Assembly: GCF_902459465.1 (NCBI RefSeq)
Contig: NC_047078.1
Span: 5,108,333-5,172,332 of the forward strand
Direction: 5' to 3'
Length of the DNA stretch: 64,000 nt
Source: Asterias rubens
Taxonomy: Eukaryota > Echinodermata > Asteroidea > Forcipulatida > Asteriidae
Shown: positions 23,500 to 35,400 of the stretch, in pieces
Layout of the letters: each line of letters starts with the position of its first letter
Numbering within the stretch: position 1 is the first letter of the stretch
The notes under the pieces: model-generated
The model's input: the letters and a program-made list of their open reading frames with translations, nothing else
Told to the model about the DNA's origin: nothing
Databases searched by the model: none
Position numbers and translations under genes: made by a program

Positions 23500-26400
23500 G
23501 TAAGTCGAGTGTAAATATTATAGAGAAATATCGTGCATAAAAACATTAATAATAGTTTTAGTCTTTAGTTGAAAAGCTACCTTAAAATAAATACATATGA
23601 TGCAGTGTTGGAAACAAAAACACGTCAACGAACGAAAGTATTGTCAAGCTTAGGTGAAATATTTATGAGGGGTTCAACTTTAAGATAAAAAAAACTTCTT
23701 TGTATTTTGAACAGGTGGCGTCTCTTTTGGAAACATCACGATAGACATGCCACCAGTCGTCTCAGTTTTTGAAGGTGACGACGTAGAATTAGAATGCAAG
23801 GCTCGGTATGGGAATGGTACATTTATTCAACCATGTCATGAATCAATAGGTCTCCAATGGTTGGTTGTGTTGGAAAACGCGGAAGGTGTTTCTATTGCAG
23901 GATGTGGTAGAGTGGTGTCGTTCAAGAACAATACTGTGGAGTTTAATCAAGACAATGGCAATCTAACAATATTGAATATAGGCCTTGCAGATGAAGCCTT
24001 GTTAAAATGTTTCGTGTACGGAGAAATCGGCAGTCACTCAAACACGACACATCTTAAAATTAAAAAAGGTGAGTGTTTACCTTAAAAAGAATGGAATCAA
24101 TCAGATTTCATCACATTTGGATTGTCCAATAGTAATGAAACTGTTTTGACAATACCAACAATTTATGGTGCTAAAAAAACAATATTGAATATAGGCCTTG
24201 CAGATGAAGCCTTGTTAAAATGTTTCGTGTACGGAGAAATCGGCAGTCACTCAAACACGACACATCTTAAAATTAAAAAAGGTGAGTGTTTACCTTAAAA
24301 AGAATGGAATCAATCAGATTTCATCACATTTGGATTGTCCAATAGTAATGAAACTGTTTTGACAATACCAACAATTTATGGTGCTAAAAAAGGACACACT
24401 CGTACGAAAAATTTAGCAAATAATGGGACTTTTAAAAGGTGTTTGGTAAAATATTTCAATTGTCATAATCGTTTCAAATATTGAGGCCGTGTTTCGGTGT
24501 AAAGTGTATGAACTAATCAACAGTTATTCGAATGAGACAAATCTTAAAGTCAAACAAGGTAAGTCTTGCCTCGAAACAAAATGAAATTGACTATAATGGA
24601 ACCTATATAGAAAGCTTAAACTTGTCCTTGTTTTCCTTGTTGAATTTAACTTTGAAGTATGTCTCACAAAATCACCAACATTTTAAGTTGCTGAACAATG
24701 ACACACTCATTCGAGGACTATTGTGACCTTTAAAAGCTGTTGGTGATTGCAAACACATATTAATAGTTTGGTGTCATTGTCCATGCATGTTTGCTTGTTG
24801 CTTTTAAAAGATTGGCATGTCAGTTTATATTAAACATCCTAAAATCTTGCAAGTGTGTGAGATCAGTGGTTTAGATTAAAACTATAAAACGTGCCACTTG
24901 TTAACGTTTTTAAAGCCATTGGACACTTTCGGTAAAGGCCCACACTTCGTGCATCACAACTTAAATATAAAATAACAAACCTGTAGAAATTTATGCTCAA
25001 TCGGTCATCGGAGTCTGGAGAAAATAACGGGAAAACCCACCCTTGTTTCCGCACGTTTCACCGTGTCATGACACGTGTTTATAATTTATCCATAATTCTC
25101 GATATCGAGAATTTATATTGTTTTGATGTTTTCTCAAAATGTAAAGTATTCCATGGAATAATATTTCAAGAGAAGTCTTTCACCATTGCCTTCTGTACAC
25201 CCTGTAAATTATAAAAATAAAAATAATAATTCTGTACCGAAAGGGTACAAGTAGCCCTTCAGTAATAATACAAAACAAACTGTCTTGAAGAGTGAGAAAA
25301 TAGAATTAGCTGTTGCAAACAACTTACCAACCAAATGGACCGAGAGTATAAATGCAAAAAATAGTTAATGGCCTGACGTTTCGACCCTAGCAGAGTCTTT
25401 CTCGAAGGCTAAATGACAACACAACAAACATGAACAGGTAACTAAGTGAAACATAAGCAGTGAAGTGGAAATACATGAATGGGGTTAGAAAGCATACATA
25501 AAAAAGCAGGGGGTAAACAATGAATAGGGGGACAAAAAGGGGGGGGGTGAAGGGAAGGGGCTGGCTTGACCACAAGCAAGAATATGGAAACACAAAGGAC
25601 AACATCGAGGGTGGTGAGGTTGGGTAAAAAGTAATTTATATTAGTGAATGAGGCTCAGGCTAAAAGGCTATGGGGAAAAAAGGAGACGGCAAAACAAAAG
25701 GTTTATTAGTCGTTTCCTTCTTGGATGTTCAGACCATGGGGTTGAATGGTCTGGAGGCGTCTAATCCAGAGTTTCTCCCTACTCAAACGCACAGTCTCTC
25801 TTGTTACATTTTGTCTTATTTGTTGGTTGTATTTCACAGTTTGTTCTTTCTGTCTCTCATTGCCTTCTCTCCATATATAATAACCAATTTGTTTCTCCCA
25901 TTTGCTTTTTGACTATGTTCAATTACTAAATTTACTATATTTCTCCACAGGTTTCTTCATTTGTTTGCTTGTTTTTCTTTGTGGCAGGTTGCTTGAACTT
26001 TTGTTTCAGCACTTTTGTTTTCCCGTTTGTTTCCCTACTTGTTTCATCATGTCCCTTTTTTTTCCCTTCATGAGTTCTTCCCCCTTGTATAATTAACCAC
26101 AGTTTTCCTCCCCCTCCAGGTTTACTCTATACACCCTGCATTTTCACTAAAATCTGTTTCCTTTTTAGTGCACTTCCCTTTTGTATATTAATGTTGTTTT
26201 CCTCCCCAATTTATTCATGTCTTTGTCAACTTAACATTTTCTCCAATTGAAACCAAAGGTTCTTCTCAGAACCACCCCTACTCCTCTTTAGATTACCATC
26301 CCTTGGTGTTACCGCCAGCCTCAGTTTGTTAACATTTTTGTATTGCTTTTCTCTACAGATTTGTTCCTGTTTGTTTTCTTTTTCACCATGTCTAACCAAA

Positions 26401-29400
26401 GTTGCGTTCGCTTGTTTCAGGAACTTAGGAAACTAAAAGAGAAAGCACTACGTTATTCGTATCATCGAGACAACTACAGGTTCTACACACTAACCCGTTT
26501 CATTCCCACAGGTTTACAGGTGAAATTTGACCCAGCCCTTGGGTCTTTGTGTACCCCACTCCGCAGACAGTGGAACACCACACTCCATAGTACTTCACTT
26601 AGTCTCATTCGTATTCTAACAGAACACTGTGATGTTTGTCTCAACAGCTTCAACCGAGATATATCCTATCTTGAAGCAGAACTTAGGTCCATCTGCTCAA
26701 GTGCCCGTTTTGAGCAATTCACCAGTGAGATCGATGCTGGTTTAACTAAACTTGAATCTGTTCTGATTTCTAGGAGAAATGGCAAGATTGGTCGTCTTGT
26801 CTCCAAACAGCAGCATCACAGACGGAGACGATTCAAACGCAATGTACCCACTGAAGCTGAACCGTCGGCCCCTCAATCCACAGTAATTAACCTCTCATCA
26901 TGTACCCTTTCAGATGCAGAAAATGACCTTCTCTCCAAGGGACTTAACTTCTGCCCCACTCCTCCCACAGTTAATCAGGCTGAGCTTAGTCAGGACCTAA
27001 CTGACTACTACCGTAGAATTCGACTCCGTGAATTCTTCCTCGACTCACCACCCATAGATCCTGAGCCATTTTACTGTAAGAGTAAATGGGTACCACCTAA
27101 GAACCGTGTTCCTTCCCTTGAAACTTACGTGCAGGTTGTTAGCTCACAAATTAACTCGAATGATCTTTCTACCCACAGGACTCATGACAACCTCCCTAGA
27201 GAAGAGCGTGAGGCTCTTAAGACTCTACGAGCACGGAAAGATATCATCATCAAGCCAGCCGACAAGGGCTCTGCTGTTGTTGTCATGGGCCGCCAGCAAT
27301 ACATCGATGAAGCCATGAGACAACTGAACAACCAAACTAATTATAAACCACTTGACACTGATCCAACAGGCACCTTCTCAAAGGAGATTCAACTAACACT
27401 GGACGAAATGCATGACCGTGACAACCTCTCCAAGAAAGCTCACAAGTTTCTCTCCCCGGTCGACTGTAGAACAGCCAGGTTTTACCTCCTTCCAAAGATA
27501 CATAAACCAGACAACCCAGGAAGACCCATCATATCTGGCAATGGTTCCCCCACTGAGAACATTTCTCTTTTTGTTGACAGTTTTCTCAAGCCGTTAATGC
27601 CGCAGATTCCATCATACATTCATGACACTCCAGATTTTCTCCGCAAAATCGCAGGTATTCAGAAGCAGGTCCCTAATACAGCCATCATCGGTACTTTTGA
27701 TGTAACCTCTCTATACACCAACATTCCCCAAGATGAAGGGATTGCTGCCTGCTCTTCAGCTCTGGCTAAGAGTGGTCACACATCACCGCCCATTTCAGAC
27801 ATTGTATCCCTCATGCAACATGTTCTAACAAAAAACAACTTTTCTTTCATGGGTAAGAATTTCCTACAGGTACAGGGCACTGCAATGGGCACACGTATGG
27901 CACCATCAATGGCGTGCCTTTTCATGAGCCATCTTGAACAGCGCATGTTGGCATCAGCCCCTTGCCGTCCCTGGGTCTGGTGGCGCTATATCGATGACAT
28001 CTTTTTCATCTGGACAAGCGATGAAGCAAGCCTCAAAGCTTTTATTAATCACATAAATTCCTTCCACAGGACCATCAAATTCACGAGCGAATACTCAACC
28101 AAGGATACACACTTTCTGGATGTCAAGGTTCTCAAGACGGATGTAGGCTTAACCACAGATCTCTTCGTTAAACCCACAGATAAACACCAATACCTACATT
28201 CCACTAGCTGTCACCCCCGACACTGCAAAACCAGCATAGCCTACAGTCAGGCCCTCAGACTCCGTCGAATCTGTTCTAATGATTCTGATTTTATCCACCA
28301 CTCACAGGAACTTAAGAAACACCTTGTTTCCAGGGGTCATAGCTCTCTAGCAGTCCATCGAGCTATCCAGAAAGTCAAGGCTCGTTCTAGGGAGTCAGTA
28401 CTTTCCAAAGGACCCAAGAAACAACAGAGTCCTACGGGGAAAGTTCCTTTTGTTGTCACTTTCCACCCCTCACTTCCTCCCATTCGTAAAATAACCAGTT
28501 CTAACCATCATATTCTTCACACATCAGATCGACTTCAACGTGCTGTGCAGGAAGAACCCATAGTTGCCTACAGACGCCCACCAAGTCTCAGGGATCTCAT
28601 TGTCCGAGCAGAAGTCCCTCCCATTAATGATGATGTTAATCCCCCTCTACCACAGGGAACTTTTAGGTGTTCCAACATCTCCAAATGCATCGTCTGTAGA
28701 CAACACATCAGGGAATCGGACTCCTTCACCAGTAACACCGGCGGTACCACCCATAAGACAAGGGGTCATGTCACCTGCACCACCACTAATCTCATTTATC
28801 TCATATCTTGCAGAGTCTGTGGTGTTCAATATATAGGTGAAACAAGAACTACACTCAAGAGGCGTTTCTACGGCCACAGATCTACAGTCAAGACCCAAAA
28901 GCTAGATACACCTGTAGGTCATCACTTCAATCTTCCTAATCACTCCATTTCTGACATGATCTTACAGGGCATAGAGGCACTAGGCAACCACAGAGAGACT
29001 GTGCGTTTGAGTAGGGAGAAACTCTGGATTAGACGCCTCCAGACCATTCAACCCCATGGTCTGAACATCCAAGAAGGAAACGACTAATAAACCTTTTGTT
29101 TTGCCGTCTCCTTTTTTCCCCACAGCCTTTTTAGCCTGAGCCTCATTCACTAATATAAATTACTTTTTACCCAACCTCACCACCCTCGATGTTGTCCTTT
29201 GTGTTTCCATATTCTTGCTTGTGGTCAAGCCAGCCCCCTTCCCTTCACCCCCCCCCCCCTTTTTTGTCCCCCTATTCATTGTTTACCCCCTGCTTTTTTA
29301 TGTATGCTTTCTAACCCCATTCATGTATTTCCACTTCACTGCTTATGTTTCACTTAGTTACCTGTTCATGTTTGTTGTGTTGTCATTTAGCCTTCGAGAA

Positions 29401-32400
29401 AGACTCTGCTAGGGTCGAAACGTCAGGCCATTAACTATTTTTTGTCTTGAAGAGTAGGACAGTTCCTTTAAGAACTGAGAAGTTTCCCAAGAAAACCTAC
29501 TCCGCGTTGGAAGTTCTTTAAAGAAAAATATAATCAACCCAGCAAGTAGATATTGGTGTTACCACAAACCAAATAATATTGATACCTCACCATGTAATGC
29601 CTCAAATCCCTCATACTGTTATCTTACCACATCAATAGCGTTTACATTGAAACATTTCCGAACACAAGTCAGGAAATGAAAACACATCACTCATTGTAAC
29701 ATTAATAATTAATTTGTCCGATAGTCAACTTTGCTGTTCAGACTGATGGAAAACGTACTCCGGGAGAAGGGGAGAACGCCACTTTACCGTGCTCTGTGAT
29801 CGACAGCGGCACAACTGACAAGAGAAACTTTACCTTTGAGTGGTCACTCCACAACACCATACTGCAGTCTTGCAGTTCATCAGGCGAGGTCTTTTATTCC
29901 GTCGACCAGACGGTAAAGTACGCGCTTCATCACGGCAAGACAAGCTGTAATCTTACGGTAATAAAAGTAAACTTAAACGATGGAGGAGGATACCAATGTG
30001 ACGTCCATGACACTTTCTACAACCAGTCCAACTACAATTCTACAGAAATTGTCGTCCGGGGTAAGTTTGCAAATATTGCATGGTATCTTAAACAAGCGGG
30101 AAAGCCGGGTCAGTTACTTGTCTCGTGACAATAAGTTTGCAAGTTGTGTAAAAGTAAAGTGGTTGCCAAAAACAGATATTAGGTGCCTGTAATAAAGAGT
30201 TCATTCTTTTTGCAATTTAAACCGAAAACCAGCATGTGCCATCTCAGAGGAGATTTTAGTTGTGTGACTTCATACAACGTGTCCATTTTACTTCATCCAA
30301 ATAGAGCGGCAGCCCAGAGCACTTTGGTTAAAGGAACGAGGTACCAATATTTGAGTATACAGGAACATTTAGGGGATAACTGCCGGGGACCCCCCGCTGT
30401 GTGTAACGCATGGACCCCCAACAAAGAGACAAAATAATGGGCTGAATCAAACATTCTAGGTACCACATGAAACCAAGTGGAAATGGTCATTAACATCATG
30501 CTTAGAAAAAAATTTCAACCGCCAGACAAATTTTCTGCTGCATTAGGGCCTGCCAGAGACCCCCTCCCCCAAATATTTAGTGTACACACCTAAGGGTTGA
30601 AATTAACCAGTTGTCAAATTAGCTCAGATTTACATGAAACTTTACTAACAGTCCCACTATGGCTAAAATGAACACAAACAAAAAAACAAATCCATACTCT
30701 ATACCGTTTCCGAGATACAGCCTCTTAAAATATGCTAAAATCTCCCCCTTTTGGAGCTCCGCCCCCGGCCGACACCGCGCGTCGTGGTGGTATTCTTTTC
30801 AAACTTTAAGAGCCCGTAATTGTATTTTTTTAACGTTCGACAAAAGGGCATTTGTGAACGGGAATAAAAGAGTAGTGACTTGCTCTTAAACTTCCGTTTA
30901 AAACCTTACAGGGTCGTTGCCGTGCTTTATCACACGGCAACGACCCTGCCGGTTTTAAACGGCCGTTAAAGAACTGGTCGCTACCCTTTTATTCCCTTAT
31001 TAATTACGTTTAAATTTGCTTTTATAAAGATGATCCATTATCGACGGCAAACTCATTAAAATGATGTTGGATCAACCACGAAAGCAGCAAAAGGTAAAAC
31101 TGCCATATTACAGGGTCGTTGCCGTGCGATAAAGGCCATCGCCTTCGGCTTGGGCCTTTATCACACGGCAACGAAACTGCCGGTTTAAACGGCCGTTAAA
31201 AAACTCATCGCTACCCTTTTATTCCCTTATCAATTACATTTAAGTTTGCTTTCATAAAGATGGTCCATTATCGACGACAAACTCATTGAATGATGTTGGA
31301 TCGACAGAATTGCAAACCTTAACCACGAAAACAGCAAAAGGTAAAACTGCTATATTTTCCTTCCGTAACTTGGTTGTAAAATACATTCTCATATACTGGA
31401 TCCATCTGATCGTCAAGAGAGTATTTCAAGAAAGTTCTTGTGGCCATATCTGCTCAACGCATTAACAACAAATCATATTTCTTTCTCTCACTGGTTGTAC
31501 TGACCTGTTTCATGAAAACAAACTCCGCGGTCCAGTGGTCTGCACCCAGCAAGCACATACACCGGCAAAAAGAAAAGAAAACACAGTTCACACAGTTCCT
31601 TAATGGAAGAATGCTGAGCATTTTAATTCAAGCAGTCATGACGATATTTGTAATGATGGTTGTATTCTAAAAGTATAACTGAAATAAGTTTTTCATCGTG
31701 CACGGCAGACTGACTAGTTTTCATATTTATTTTGTATTTGTCATGTCAAAGGGTTAGCTACTACTGCATCTGTTCCAGTTGCACCTGTTTCTAGAAATGG
31801 CTTTGTTTTAATCATAGCCGCATCATCAGCTGGACTGTTGGCAATGGTGATCGTAATCAGCCTGATAGTGGTTGCATTAAGGCTACATAAAAAACGTAAG
31901 ACTTTATATTCAAGTTGGGAATTTTGGAATCGTGTACTGACGAAACCTTTGTTTAAATAGTTAGAACTACCACAAATAGAAAACTATAAGCCATTATGAG
32001 GTATAGTGGCCACAGTACTATAGTAGGTTTGGGTAAATCTGATCATATCTAAACCAAATCGAACAGTTCAATGCCAAAGTGTCCACCATTATTCAACAAG
32101 GCTATTGCTTGCAGTAGCATTGTCGCTACAGCCAATCTAACCGTCATCATTGTTGTTGTTTATTTCACACTTCCAATGCAAAATTATGTGGTGAACAAAA
32201 TCATGAAGCAGATTGCAATTGCTACACTTCGCGTATTTGTTTTTTATTTTAGTAATTAAAGATCACAAACAATAGAGTGTAGTAAATGGCTTTGTTATAT
32301 TAGGGTTATTAGAAAAACAAACGTGTGGGACACTTCTTGGTCGGTCCCGAGGAGTGTAAAAAAAAAACGAGTAAAGTTAAGAAAAGTGGAAACAAAGTTA

Positions 32401-35400
32401 CAACTCTCACGTCATCAAGACACTTACGAAAGAGTTATTATTCATATTAATAACGTCCTCAACCTCTACTACAATTTTTGTTTTGCCCTTTTCCTAATAC
32501 TAGCAGTCTCAATGACATATAATACTGCTCATGATGAGTGACTTGTTATTTATAAAAGTATAGAGATATTGTCACATCTGCTTTTATTTGAAATTATGCT
32601 ATTTCAGGGGCCGATATTTTGTGCATGATATGTTTATTCAATACTTCGATAGTGTTAGAAAGATACAAGTCTAATTGCATGACTTTATTTTTGTTTAGGT
32701 TATTCAGCGATTCCTGCAAGTCAAACGTAAGTAACGATGCTCAGGAAAACATGCATATTTGATGGCTCATTTCAAGTTTTCCCTCTTGTTTTGGGGTGTT
32801 CTTTCAAAGTCAATAACTAAATATTCCTGTATTGTGTGTTCCCAACCAACATTATTGCCAAGTTATATTATTTGAAGTATACATTGTATTATATAGTAGC
32901 TCCTTTTCATGATTCGTTTGTTTCGTTATCAAAAAGAAATGAAAGAAAAGTTAACTAAAACAAACATAGGATGAAAGCAAAATCAATGGTCCTCATTTGG
33001 GTCTTGGGTTCAAATCACAAATGAAAAACCAATTGATTTGTCTCCCATCCCATGTTTGGTTATTTCACTTCGATTGTGATTATAGGCATGCACTAATTAA
33101 TAATGTGTTTGGGAACTAAAACAATAATTAAGTGAAAGTAAATAAACTGGTAAAAGGTGGTGTGTTTTTTCTCACGCAGATTTGTTGCGAGCACAGCTTC
33201 TGTTACTTTCAGAGCAGGCCACTCACAAGGAAACGCGCACACAATCTCACCGATTCAACCGAACGGAGGAGAGCAAGGTAAACATTTTGGTTTCAAATGA
33301 AACGAGGTCTATTTCTACCTTCATGATTAAAGGCACTTGGGTCGATTTCTAAAGGCACTTGGGTCGATTTCTAAAGGCACTGGGGTCGATTTTACAAAGA
33401 GTTAGGAGTCATAACTTAGAACTTGTGTCCTAAGAGATATCATAACTCGAGATAAGACTATAGTCTTAAGTGTAAGATTTTGTAAGGTTCATGCAGGCTG
33501 TTTAAAAAGTTGAAAGATGAAGGTCGGCGAATTTCAATTATATTTTGGGGATCATCAAGGGGGGTGAATGGTTCCCCATTGGCAACGTTAAAAAAATCAT
33601 GGCACCCCTCTGTTAGCTTGGGCGAGACCCCCCTGAATTTGGACACCTCCAATGCAAAGAAAATAGTGTTTTTTACTGAAATTACCCTAAATTCTATCTT
33701 TACAGAAAAGTGCTCTAAACCCAACCAATTTTTACAATTTTTGGGTCATGTCTGTAGTGTTTTATATATAATAACATAGCATTTCTTGAATTTGCTTGTT
33801 AGGTTTAGGAATTTTGCTAGTGAATTTTGAAAATGGCATAAAAATTACGTTTTTTAAATTACGCAAAACTTCCGAAATTACTGAAATTTGAATTCAATGT
33901 ACTTTCTTTATTCAGGCTAGTTCAACATTGAAACTCACATTTGTAAGAGGTTATGTTGTGTACTTGAAGGATATTAAGTTGAACATTTGGGTTTTTTCAA
34001 AATTGTTGGGGTAGGGAATTTTGTATATGGGTTATATTTACCCTTATTTGGAAGCAACAAATAGTGTTTTCCAGTTTAAATTGAGTTACCGCTTCCTTTT
34101 TATTGACACTTTTGAGTTCTAATAACTAAATAGATACAAAGCATCATTGTTCTTTGATAAAAAAATACATTTTAACGAATTTGGAACATTACATTCCATT
34201 TACTCAAGGGAGAACCTATTCTACTTTCACATTCACAAGTCAGTGAATGCATGCAATGGTATAGACGCTGTGACGATATCAGAAACATTTGCAGTTGTAA
34301 TAGCATTTCAAACTTCTGATCTATAACACTTTTGAGACATATGACATAAATAAATCAGTTTTACCTGTTATACCTTTTTATATTTCTGATTCATTTACAT
34401 TGGAAAAAAATATAAAACAGTTACTTTTGATAATACACTGTACTCTGTTAATTATAAGCCTTTTGTATTTTGGTCCTTGCTAATCGTCATAAACACTTTT
34501 CAGCATAAACTGATTTGCGAAGTCTTTCTTCGTTCTCTGAACTTTCCCAAGAACGAAAGTCTTCTTCACTGGCATCTACACCACATCATGGTGACCCTGG
34601 CCTGCTTGATGCCTTATCTGAGCAGCTGCAAGCCTACTCAAAAACTTGAAATTTGTTTTGCAGTCCGCCATTCTGCGGGAAGGAAAACAAACTGACCGTT
34701 AATATTTTTCAAGGTTTTCATGACTTTTGCAACTTACATGACATCGGCTTTGTGCCCAGTTCTTATACCTGCGTTGAACAAATCAGTCAGAAAAAATTTG
34801 ACATTTTCAGACAAAGCTGATCCCTTTCTTGGACCTTTCAATGCCCATCCCATGTTCTGTATTATCATTTTCCCAGCTGATCAAGCTGCAGTACCTGAGC
34901 TGGTGCTAGACTCTTTCTCAGCTGCTGGTATCAGAGGCACTGAATCTTTGTCCGCCCACTGCTTTCTTATGCGATCGTACGTTGATTCCTGCTCAAGTTT
35001 TTTTACATGAACTCCAGTATCCATGTGGATATTTACTTATTGAGGTGTTCGAAAGCATAGGTAGCAACCTGGTTCTTAACAAGAAAACAGGTTTGATCTA
35101 CCTGTCCTGCCTGGCATCGATGTCCTTGGCATGGTTCCCAACTCTCGTGGTGGCTCAAAATCTCAAGGGATGTGTTCCCTCGGAATTTTTTCCCATTGCT
35201 TCTATTTCGAAGTCTTTACCAGTTCCTATTTCATATGCCTTCCATGCACGAATTTCCTTATCGCGGAATTCAAAGTTATTCAGCAGACTTATTCTTTCCC
35301 ACTTGCCACTCCCCTCTTGTCTCTGTTAGTTGGTTTGACAAACAGCAGTTTGGCATCCTTTGATGCCACCATGGGAGTCTAGAGCTTCCTTCATCTGTTC

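Larger units (their letters stand above)
25281..29455 (+). mobile_element. Penelope-like element, near complete
   Basis: It is bounded by a 13-base direct repeat TGTCTTGAAGAGT (25281-25293 and 29443-29455), the likely target duplication. Inverted terminal repeats of about 450 bp (25355-25801 and 28992-29444) flank one long ORF. The left repeat is a reversed copy of the 3' end, including the last codons of the ORF, which is the arrangement known for Penelope-like elements with inverted pLTRs. About 60 bases separate the left direct repeat from the left inverted repeat. It lies in intron 2 of gene B in the same orientation. The open ORF and close repeat match indicate recent insertion. Confidence 0.9.

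Noticed and set aside
25387..25912. ORFs in the left inverted repeat of the PLE
   Set aside because: They are antisense or shadow frames of the reversed copy of the 3' end.
26343..26387. Upstream ATG for the Penelope-like ORF
   Set aside because: The added residues are hydrophobic and look like read-through of the leader. CACCATG at 26388 is a better start.
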